Positions 23,553-30,855 of a stretch of 41,913 nt of DNA are shown here, one piece after another (positions within the stretch are counted from its first letter, which is position 1; each line of letters opens with the position of its first letter). Below the pieces are notes generated by a model. The model saw only the letters and a list, made by a program, of their open reading frames with translations. It had not been told where the DNA came from and made no database searches. The stretch lies in assembly GCA_013287475.1 (NCBI GenBank), contig JABDDT010000019.1:1-41913 (forward strand), given 5' to 3'. A program made the position numbers and the translations under genes. This stretch comes from Bacteroidota bacterium. Its GTDB lineage: Bacteria; Bacteroidota; Bacteroidia; Chitinophagales; Chitinophagaceae.

Positions 23553-26500
23553 CTATTCCGTCAATCCGGGAACCTGTTCTTTCAGTGAAGCTAACTTTTC
23601 CTTACCATAAGAAAGTCTTGTAATTACTACAAACAATACCGGCACGATAAAAATGGCCAGGGATGTTGCTGCCAGCATACCACCCAATACTGTCCAGCCA
23701 ATAGTAGATCTTGCCACACTGGCTGCGCCTGTTGCAAGCGCCAGTGGCAATACACCTAAGATAAAAGCCATTGACGTCATGAGAATAGGTCGAAGACGAA
23801 GCTTGACAGCCGCAAGAGTAGATTCCACTACCGGAATTCCCCTGTCCACACGCTCTTTCGCAAATTCAACAATCAGGATAGCATTTTTTGCTGAAAGCCC
23901 GATCAGGGTGATCATACCAATCTGCGCATATACATTATTCACCAGTGAAGGTATCAGTGTTAAAGTCAGAATAGCTCCCAGCATTCCGACAGGTACAGCA
24001 AGTAGAACAGAAAACGGCACCTGCCAGCTTTCATAAAGTGCCGCGAGGAATAAAAAAACAAATACGATGGACAAAGCGAAAATCAAAATGGTCTTGCTAC
24101 CCGCTTTAAGTTCCTCCCTGCTGAGTCCCGCGAATTCATATCCATATCCGGCTGGTAAATTTTGATCTGCAACTTCTTTCAAAGCCTGTAAAGCCTGACC
24201 ACTACTGAATCCTGCCTTGGCATCTCCATTTATTTCAGCAGATCTGAATAAATTGAAATGATATAATAGAGATGCACTTTCAGTAATCTTATATGAAATT
24301 ACCGTACTGAGGGGCACCATGGTTCCTGCTGAATTTTTTACATAGTAATTATTCAGGTTAATGATATCGCCTCTGTAATTTGTATCTGCCTGCGCTACCA
24401 CATGAAAATTTCTTCCATACAACGAAAGATCGTTTACATATGTACTGCCCAGATAAGTCTGGATGGTATTGTACACATCTCCAATGGAAATGCCCAGTTT
24501 TCTGCATTTGTCCCTGTCCACATTTAATGTATATCCGGGTGTTTTTGCATTGAAGAATGTATAAGCCCGGGCAATCTCAGGTCTTTTATTTACAGCTGCA
24601 ATAAAATTATTTACGGTCCTTTCAAATCCTTTTACATCATCTGTGCTTCCTTTTTCCTGAAGTTCAAAAGTAAATCCGCCGGTTTGACCAAGACCTGGTA
24701 TGGCGGGGGGTGCGATTACAAGGATATTAGCCTCTTTAATGACCGCAAATTTTTTCTGCAGGGTGGCCATGATCCCTTTTAGCTGCAACGCTTTATCCTT
24801 GCGCTCGTCCCAGGGATTTAAAGAAGTAAAAATGGTCCCTCCGTTTGATTTACTGGCAAATGTGATGGCATTCAAACCACCCAGTGCTGCAAAATGATGG
24901 ATACCTTCCGTTTCAGAAATGATCTTCATCATTTTATTCAGTGTTTCGAGACTTCTTGCAGTGGAAGAGGCTTCGGGCAATTCATATGTAACGTATAGCC
25001 GGCCCTCATCTTCCTGTGGAATGAAACCACTCGGCTTGCTGCGGAATAATAAGAAAACACCGGCACAAATACAGACGAGCAGGATAATAACGTAAGGTGA
25101 TCGGCTGATCCATGTATTGACACTCTTTGTATAACCATTTGTAACACGTGCGAACCAGTTGTTAAACCGGAAGAAGAATTTGTTAAGCCCTCTGGATGAT
25201 TCATCCATATGCATCGGCTTCAGTAAGAGTGTGCACAGTGCCGGTGTAAGTGAAAGGGCAATAAAGGCAGAGATCAAAACTGATATGGCAATCGTGATTG
25301 CGAATTGCTGGTATAATCTGCCAACGATGCCGGGAATAAATCCAACAGGAACAAACACGGCGGCCAGGATAAGAGCAATGGCGACAACAGGACCGGATAT
25401 ATCTTGCATCGCCCTTTCTGTTGCTTCGCGCGAAGAAAGTTTTTCAACATCAATATAATGTTGCACTGCTTCCACTACGACGATAGCGTCATCCACGACG
25501 ATACCGATAGCAAGCACAAATCCAAAAAGTGTCAGTGTATTAATAGTAAAACCAAGAGGTATAAAAAATATAAACGTACCTATAATGGAGACAGGGATCG
25601 CCAGTACGGGAATCAGTGTGGCGCGCCAGCTCTGAAGGAATAAAAATACGACGAGCACCACCAGTCCGAGTGCTTCGAGCAATGTCTGAACGACTTCACG
25701 AATGGAAACCTGAACAACGGAGATGGATTCAAAAGGAACGACATAATCAATATCTGTCGGGAAAGATTTTTTCAACTCGTTCATGGCTGCATAAACACCT
25801 TCGGCCGTTGCGAGTGCATTGCTGCCCGGTGCCTGGTAGACGAGTAGATAGGACGCTCTTTTACCATCAACAAATGAATTGCTCGCATAACTGAATTTTC
25901 CAAGCTGGGTCCGGGCAACGTCCTTTAAATAAACGATGGAACCATCTTTCGGATTTGACCGGACGATAATATTTCCAAATTCATCTTCTGTTGAAAGACG
26001 GCTGTTCGCCACTACCGTATATTCAAAAGCCTGCAGAGAATTTTGCGGAGGCGCTCCGACAGAGCCCGCAGAAATCTGGATATTTTGTTCCTGAAGAGCA
26101 TTTGTTATATCTGCAGAAGTCAGTCCGAGCTGGGCGAGCTTATCCGGCTTCAGCCAGATGCGCATGCTGAAATCATCAGCGCGCGAAATCACATCCCCCA
26201 CTCCTTTTACACGAAGTAAAATATCCCTTACAAAAATATTCGTGTAGTTATCCAGGAAAGTGACTGCATGAGAACTTTTCGGTGCATAGACAGCCACCAG
26301 CATCAGGATACTGGGATTTCTTTTCCTTGTGATTACCCCCAGCCTTTTCAATTCATCCGGTAATGAAGGAGATGCAATTCCTACGCGGTTTTGAACATCC
26401 AGCATCCCATTATTTACATCCGCACCAACCTCATAAGTGACTGTAATCAGGCTCTGGCCATTGTTGGTACTGTTACTTTGCATATAGGCCATGCCCGGTG

Positions 26501-26717
26501 TACCATTTACCTGCGCCTCTATCGGGGTAGTTACTGTTTGTTCCACAGTCAACGCATCTGCCCCGATAAAATTACTTGTAATCTGTACCGTTGGCGGCGT
26601 AATATCCGGATACTGACTTACCGGCAGACTCGACATTGCCAGCAGGCCGACCAAAACAAGAACGATAGAAACGACAATGGCCGTAACCGGTCTCTTAATA
26701 AAAGTATCTGCAATCAT
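23553..26717 (-). CDS. RND efflux transporter inner-membrane pump, HAE-1 (AcrB-like)
   Basis: A 1054-residue proton-driven efflux pump, the expected length for the hydrophobe/amphiphile (HAE-1) subfamily. The N-terminus MIADTFIKRPVTAIVVSIVL and GLLAMSSLPVSQYPDITPP are classical. The proton relay is present: the aspartate pair in GIVVDDAIVVVEAV of TM4 and the lysine in GLSAKNAILIVEFAKERV of TM10. Two large periplasmic loops lie between TM1-2 and TM7-8. With the adaptor and the outer-membrane channel upstream it forms a tripartite pump expelling drugs, bile salts or detergents from periplasm or membrane; the substrate is unknown. It is the last gene of the operon, 12 bases after the adaptor. 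Confidence 0.97.
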   Translation of the reverse strand: MIADTFIKRPVTAIVVSIVLVLVGLLAMSSLPVSQYPDITPPTVQITSNFIGADALTVEQTVTTPIEAQVNGTPGMAYMQSNSTNNGQSLITVTYEVGADVNNGMLDVQNRVGIASPSLPDELKRLGVITRKRNPSILMLVAVYAPKSSHAVTFLDNYTNIFVRDILLRVKGVGDVISRADDFSMRIWLKPDKLAQLGLTSADITNALQEQNIQISAGSVGAPPQNSLQAFEYTVVANSRLSTEDEFGNIIVRSNPKDGSIVYLKDVARTQLGKFSYASNSFVDGKRASYLLVYQAPGSNALATAEGVYAAMNELKKSFPTDIDYVVPFESISVVQVSIREVVQTLLEALGLVVLVVFLFLQSWRATLIPVLAIPVSIIGTFIFFIPLGFTINTLTLFGFVLAIGIVVDDAIVVVEAVQHYIDVEKLSSREATERAMQDISGPVVAIALILAAVFVPVGFIPGIVGRLYQQFAITIAISVLISAFIALSLTPALCTLLLKPMHMDESSRGLNKFFFRFNNWFARVTNGYTKSVNTWISRSPYVIILLVCICAGVFLLFRSKPSGFIPQEDEGRLYVTYELPEASSTARSLETLNKMMKIISETEGIHHFAALGGLNAITFASKSNGGTIFTSLNPWDERKDKALQLKGIMATLQKKFAVIKEANILVIAPPAIPGLGQTGGFTFELQEKGSTDDVKGFERTVNNFIAAVNKRPEIARAYTFFNAKTPGYTLNVDRDKCRKLGISIGDVYNTIQTYLGSTYVNDLSLYGRNFHVVAQADTNYRGDIINLNNYYVKNSAGTMVPLSTVISYKITESASLLYHFNLFRSAEINGDAKAGFSSGQALQALKEVADQNLPAGYGYEFAGLSREELKAGSKTILIFALSIVFVFLFLAALYESWQVPFSVLLAVPVGMLGAILTLTLIPSLVNNVYAQIGMITLIGLSAKNAILIVEFAKERVDRGIPVVESTLAAVKLRLRPILMTSMAFILGVLPLALATGAASVARSTIGWTVLGGMLAATSLAIFIVPVLFVVITRLSYGKEKLASLKEQVPGLTE

Positions 26718-26729
26718 ACTGTTATCGGA

Positions 26730-27890
26730 TTAGGATGATTTTCTCTTTGATGAATCTGTTGACGAATGATTCAATGAATCTGTCCCCGACACATGCAGCG
26801 GAGCCACTTTTACCTTAGTTCCATCTTTTAATTTCTGAACACCGTCCACTACAATGATTTCATTTTCCTTAAGGCCTGATTTCACAATAACCATATCGCG
26901 TATGCGCTGACCAAGAAAAACTTTTCGTTGCGCTACGGAATCATCATTCACTATGTAAACGAAATATTCAGCCATCTGCTCAACAGCAGCGCGGTACGGA
27001 ATCAAAATAGACTGGTTGCTGCTGTTGTTTAAAATCCGAAGATTGGCCGACATACCGGCTTTTAATATATTCCCAGGGTTATCAAATAATAAACGCACTT
27101 TGATTGTCGCAGTTTGCGGATCAACCGCGCGGTCTATAATATATATTTTACCTGGATAAGGATATTTTGACTGATCGGCCAGCATAAGTGTAAATGTGGA
27201 ATCGAATTTCTGCTTTAGGTCTTTTTTATTTTCACTTTCTATAAAAGGGATCATGGTTTCATCCAAAGCTACATCAGCCGCGATGGGATTGTCAGATGAA
27301 ATGGTATTCAAAATGGTGTTTCCGGGTGAAACTGCAGCACCAACTTTTACTTGTGAAATACCTATTGTACCGGAAAGCGGTGCATAAATAGAAGAATAAC
27401 GCAGATTTACTTCTATGGCGGACACATTTGCCTTGGCTGCATCTACTTGTTTTTTTGCTGCCTGGAGATCCGCCAACGCGTGATCGACCGTTTGCTGTGC
27501 GATGGCATCCTGCTTACCCAGTTCTACATAACGGTCAGCATCCTGTTGCAATTTGGCGAGATTTGCCTCGCTGACATGCAGCTGTGCAACTGCCTGCTCG
27601 TAAGCACCCTCATATTGCTGTTGATCTATCTGGTAAAGTTTCTGTCCTTTTTTTACTTCCTGGCCTTCTGTAAAAAAAATCCCGGTTATATATCCTGCCA
27701 CCTGCGGTCTCACATCTACCTGGTTGACCGCTGTTATAGTTGCAGGGTAAGAATTATAGAATCTGGCTGATCCTGATTTTACCGTGTAAGTATTTACATT
27801 TACCGGCGGCGGCGGCGGTGGAATTGCCGTATTACTACAGGAGTCCAGACCTGTCACCATAATTAAAAAAACAAAGAATTTATATTTCAT
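26730..27890 (-). CDS. RND efflux periplasmic adaptor lipoprotein (AcrA-like)
   Basis: A 386-residue membrane fusion protein. A signal peptide ends in GLDSC (Cys18), so it is a lipoprotein, followed by a Pro-rich tether (six prolines in a row). The lipoyl half-motifs flank a long helical hairpin: DVRPQVAGYITGIFFTEGQEVKKGQ and later YAPLSGTIGISQVKVGAAVSPG; the hairpin (residues ~95-160) is rich in Ala, Gln and Lys. The beta-barrel and membrane-proximal domains follow. It bridges the inner-membrane pump and the TolC-like channel in the periplasm. Gaps to its neighbours are 10 and 12 bases, so the three genes form one operon. Confidence 0.96.
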   Translation of the reverse strand: MKYKFFVFLIMVTGLDSCSNTAIPPPPPPVNVNTYTVKSGSARFYNSYPATITAVNQVDVRPQVAGYITGIFFTEGQEVKKGQKLYQIDQQQYEGAYEQAVAQLHVSEANLAKLQQDADRYVELGKQDAIAQQTVDHALADLQAAKKQVDAAKANVSAIEVNLRYSSIYAPLSGTIGISQVKVGAAVSPGNTILNTISSDNPIAADVALDETMIPFIESENKKDLKQKFDSTFTLMLADQSKYPYPGKIYIIDRAVDPQTATIKVRLLFDNPGNILKAGMSANLRILNNSSNQSILIPYRAAVEQMAEYFVYIVNDDSVAQRKVFLGQRIRDMVIVKSGLKENEIIVVDGVQKLKDGTKVKVAPLHVSGTDSLNHSSTDSSKRKSS

Positions 27891-27900
27891 AACAGATTGG

Positions 27901-29217
27901 TTAATATAAATATTTTAACGTCCCAAGCGCTCTCTCGACATCGATTTTGTCACTTAGAACCTGGAATATTGCATTTGTGAAATTGACCTGTGCGGCAAAC
28001 AAATCATTATTTGAAACGACCACATCCAGGTAGGTTTTTATCCCTGAGCGATATTGAAGCTGAATGATATTATAAACCTGCCGCGCCAGTTCCAGATTTT
28101 CTTTTTGTTCAAAATAATTATTCAGATCGGCTTTATAGAAAGAAAGGGACTGGATATATTGGGTACGTATCGAATCTTTTAATGAATTAAAATTATAATC
28201 AAGCCTCTCTATCTGGAGCCTGGCTACCTTTACCTGTTGCGATCGCTGTGTACCCGTAAAAATCGGAACAGTCACCAATAAACCTGCATATGAATTCGGA
28301 TAACTTTGCTGGTATAAATTCTTAAACTGGTTACTATAATAGTTCAGGTTATAATTTCCAAAAGCGGAAACAGTGGGTAAGAAACCCATTTTATAATATT
28401 TCAGATTATATTCTTCCAGACGTTTCTGGGTTTCCAGTTGCTGGAATTCGATGCGGTTGTTTACATCCAATTGCTGAAGTGTATCAAAGGAATTGACTTC
28501 CTGTTTCATCCTTGCACTGTCATATAAAATATCCAGTGTTGAATCAACCGGATAACTCATATACAATTTCAGGACGGCTGTTTTACTTTTTACAGCCTCG
28601 CCGGCAGTTTTACGCGATGCGTTGGCATTATTTAAACTGATCGTTGCCCGTTGATAATCGGTTTTATCAACCAGTCCGCCTTTATATTGATTATACGTGT
28701 CTTTCAGGCTTCTTTGTAATAGTACGATATCTGTATCAAGTAATTCTATTTGCTCTTTCGATAATAACAGATCATAAAATGCTTTGCTCACATTAGAAAC
28801 TACTGCGATCTTATTATTAATCGTATTCTGTCTGGCACTAAGGCGCACATCCCTGGATGATTGTTTTGCTATGACAACATCACGATTGAAGATTGTCTGA
28901 TCAAGACCAAAATAACCATAGGATTGGTTATAGGTCCCGATAGGGGAAGGAGTATTATTGAAAATAGTAATTGGTCTTTGAAAATTATTCTGGTAATTTC
29001 CTGAAAAATTAATTTGCGGATACCATTCAGCCAGCTGAATTTTAATCTGATGTTCGGTGATTTGTTCATCAATCAGTGACTGCCTGATATTGGTCTGATG
29101 CTCCAGAGCATACATGATACAGCCCTCAAGAGTTTTTGAAGCAGAATCATCCTTTGTCTGCGCACTTACAGAACCCAATAGGATCAATACTGGAAAAAAT
29201 AAAATAATTCTTTTCAT
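27901..29217 (-). CDS. TolC-family outer-membrane efflux channel
   Basis: A 438-residue outer-membrane factor. A signal peptide ends in SVSAQ, then LEGCIMYALEHQTNIRQSLI starts the first coiled-coil helix of the periplasmic tunnel. The duplicated TolC architecture is visible as two rounds of long helices with short beta strands (YPQINFSGNYQNNF and FLPTVSAFGNYNLNYYSN). It lets the adaptor and pump export substrate across the outer membrane. It is the first gene of the operon; its promoter region carries a 24-base palindrome. The start MKRIILFF is clear. Confidence 0.95.
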   Translation of the reverse strand: MKRIILFFPVLILLGSVSAQTKDDSASKTLEGCIMYALEHQTNIRQSLIDEQITEHQIKIQLAEWYPQINFSGNYQNNFQRPITIFNNTPSPIGTYNQSYGYFGLDQTIFNRDVVIAKQSSRDVRLSARQNTINNKIAVVSNVSKAFYDLLLSKEQIELLDTDIVLLQRSLKDTYNQYKGGLVDKTDYQRATISLNNANASRKTAGEAVKSKTAVLKLYMSYPVDSTLDILYDSARMKQEVNSFDTLQQLDVNNRIEFQQLETQKRLEEYNLKYYKMGFLPTVSAFGNYNLNYYSNQFKNLYQQSYPNSYAGLLVTVPIFTGTQRSQQVKVARLQIERLDYNFNSLKDSIRTQYIQSLSFYKADLNNYFEQKENLELARQVYNIIQLQYRSGIKTYLDVVVSNNDLFAAQVNFTNAIFQVLSDKIDVERALGTLKYLY

Positions 29218-29285
29218 AATTAGTAAAAAAAACGAAGTCCGTTTTCAGAAAGGACTCCCCGATCGCGGAGGCAAGCAACGGAATG

Positions 29286-29293
29286 CAAAATTA
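29286..29293 (-). promoter_or_regulatory. -7 box TAATTTTG of the RND operon
   Basis: TAATTTTG (minus strand) matches TAnnTTTG, 68 bases before the tolC-like start codon. The position 19 bases upstream falls inside the palindrome at 29307-29330 and reads GTTT instead of TTTG. Confidence 0.55.
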
Positions 29294-29306
29294 GTGCTTA
29301 CGGATT

Positions 29307-29330
29307 AAAATTAAACGTTTGTTTAATTTT
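29307..29330. promoter_or_regulatory. 24-bp perfect palindrome, probable TetR-type operator
   Basis: Arms AAAATTAAAC (29307-29316) and GTTTAATTTT (29321-29330) are perfectly complementary around GTTT. The site covers the -33 region of the efflux promoter, which would let a bound repressor block it. AAAC-N4-GTTT cores are common in TetR-family operators. No regulator gene is in the window. It could also act as a weak terminator for msrC, whose stop codon is 3 bases away. Confidence 0.6.
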
Positions 29331-29333
29331 TTT

Positions 29334-29807
29334 TTAAAAATGTATCAGACTGATAATTTCTGAGAGAAATAATTCATCTGTTTTATCAAAGCCTGCATAC
29401 ATCGTATGGTCAATGTCGAGTACAGCAACTACTTCATTCTGACGGATGATAGGAAGTACAATTTCAGATTTTGATAAACTGCTGCAGGTAATATGTCCCG
29501 GAAATTTATTTACGTCCTGAACTATAATAGTTTCCATTTGTTCCCAGGCCGTACCGCAAACACCCCTGCCCTTTTTAATCCGGGTACAGGCAATAGGTCC
29601 CTGGAAAGGACCCAGCACCAGTTCATTATCTTTTACCAGATAAAATCCTGTCCACAGCCAGTCAAATTGTTGTTTTAATGCAGCGCATATATTTGCGAGG
29701 TTGGCTATCAGGTCGGGCTCACCATCTATCAGGGCGGCGATCTGTGGGATAATTTCCAGGTACTGTTCTTCTCTGGTTCCTTTTTTCAAAATTAATTCTT
29801 CGGCCAT
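29334..29807 (-). CDS. msrC: Free methionine-(R)-sulfoxide reductase (GAF domain)
   Basis: A 157-residue single GAF-domain protein. The three catalytic cysteines of the fRMsr family are present at the right spacing: Cys74 in IACTRI, Cys84 in GRGVCGTAWE and Cys108 in GHITCSSLSKSE, with steps of 10 and 24 residues as in E. coli MsrC. The enzyme reduces free methionine-R-sulfoxide with thioredoxin and repairs oxidised methionine in the cytosol. It is the last gene of a leftward unit with malQ and the epimerase, 10 bases after the latter. The operator or terminator palindrome of the efflux operon follows directly. Confidence 0.94.
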   Translation of the reverse strand: MAEELILKKGTREEQYLEIIPQIAALIDGEPDLIANLANICAALKQQFDWLWTGFYLVKDNELVLGPFQGPIACTRIKKGRGVCGTAWEQMETIIVQDVNKFPGHITCSSLSKSEIVLPIIRQNEVVAVLDIDHTMYAGFDKTDELFLSEIISLIHF

Positions 29808-29817
29808 TGTATCATTT

Positions 29818-30846
29818 TTATGATTTTAGAGGAAGGCCTGTATATACGATTCCAAGTCCGGGTTTCCCTGAAAGAATCACTTTGCCATTTAAAATTTCTA
29901 ATCCGGTAGCAATATCTTCATCCAGTAAAAGAGTCCCGTCCATATCCACATAATCCAGCAAAGGTAATAAATGACCGATCGCCGCGGTACCGATGGTGCT
30001 TTCATTCATACTGCCGGCCATCACTTTCATTCCGAGTTTCCTGGCGTTTTCTATCATGCGCAATGCAGGTGTAAGCCCGCTGCATTTTGTGAGTTTTATA
30101 TTTATTCCATGAAAAAGACCATGACATTTTTCTACATCCTGTTCACCCACACATGATTCATCTGCTATTAACGGAATAGGCGATTTATCATATAAAACGC
30201 GCATGCCATTCAGATCGGATTTTTCAAGTGGTTGTTCAATGAATTCAACACCACATTCATTAAGTGCGGGGATCAGATCAATCGCCTGTTGGAGGGTCCA
30301 TCCTGAATTCGCGTCTACTCGCAGTGTAGCATCTGTATGTTTTCTCAAAGCGCGAATGATCGCGGCATCCTCCGGAGTACCCAATTTTATTTTATAAATA
30401 GGCCATGGTTTAGCCTGCATTTTTTCAACCATCTTTTCAATCGTGTCAATGCCGATTGTATAATCGGTTAACGGTCCTTCAAGGATGTTGAGTTTCCAGC
30501 AGTCATACAATGGCTTTTTCTGCAATTTTCCAAAGAGATCCCACGCTGCAATATCGAGCGCACAAACCAGAAATGGATTATCCGGAATCAGGTGGTGCAA
30601 AAAATGCCAGAAACGGGTAGGTTCAGTGAAAGCGAATTTCTCAATGACCGGAAGTTTGATTTCCAGGTCAGCAATCATTTTCTCAACAGGAATATTATAG
30701 TATGTGATGGCCGGCGCTTCACCGTACCCTGTAAGCCCGAATTGTTCCAGGCTAACTATCAATGTTGGCTGATGGGTCTTTGTTCCACGGGATATCGTGA
30801 ATGGATATTTAAAGCGCAGGTTATACGAAATATATTTAATTTTCAA
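29818..30846 (-). CDS. Dipeptide epimerase (L-Ala-D/L-Glu epimerase type), enolase superfamily
   Basis: A 342-residue enolase-superfamily enzyme of the muconate-lactonising group. Visible active-site residues are the KxK pair Lys152/Lys154 (YKIKLG), metal ligands Asp178 (RVDANSGW), Glu204 (FIEQPL) and Asp229 (IADES), the second catalytic lysine Lys251 (INIKLTK), and a DxD pair at 301-303 (DMDGTLLL) that marks dipeptide epimerases. These enzymes convert L-Ala-D-Glu from recycled murein to L-Ala-L-Glu, or act on related dipeptides; the exact dipeptide is unknown. It lies 9 bases after malQ and 10 before msrC, so all three are co-transcribed. Confidence 0.93.
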   Translation of the reverse strand: MKIKYISYNLRFKYPFTISRGTKTHQPTLIVSLEQFGLTGYGEAPAITYYNIPVEKMIADLEIKLPVIEKFAFTEPTRFWHFLHHLIPDNPFLVCALDIAAWDLFGKLQKKPLYDCWKLNILEGPLTDYTIGIDTIEKMVEKMQAKPWPIYKIKLGTPEDAAIIRALRKHTDATLRVDANSGWTLQQAIDLIPALNECGVEFIEQPLEKSDLNGMRVLYDKSPIPLIADESCVGEQDVEKCHGLFHGINIKLTKCSGLTPALRMIENARKLGMKVMAGSMNESTIGTAAIGHLLPLLDYVDMDGTLLLDEDIATGLEILNGKVILSGKPGLGIVYTGLPLKS

Positions 30847-30855
30847 TTCGAAGGA

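Noticed and set aside
23653-24036. A 127-codon plus-strand frame opposite the RND pump gene.
   Set aside because: It mirrors conserved transmembrane segments of the pump; composition and location are those of a shadow frame.
27800-27830. A GCC/GGC trinucleotide run in the adaptor gene.
   Set aside because: It encodes the polyproline tether after the lipoprotein cysteine and needs no other explanation.
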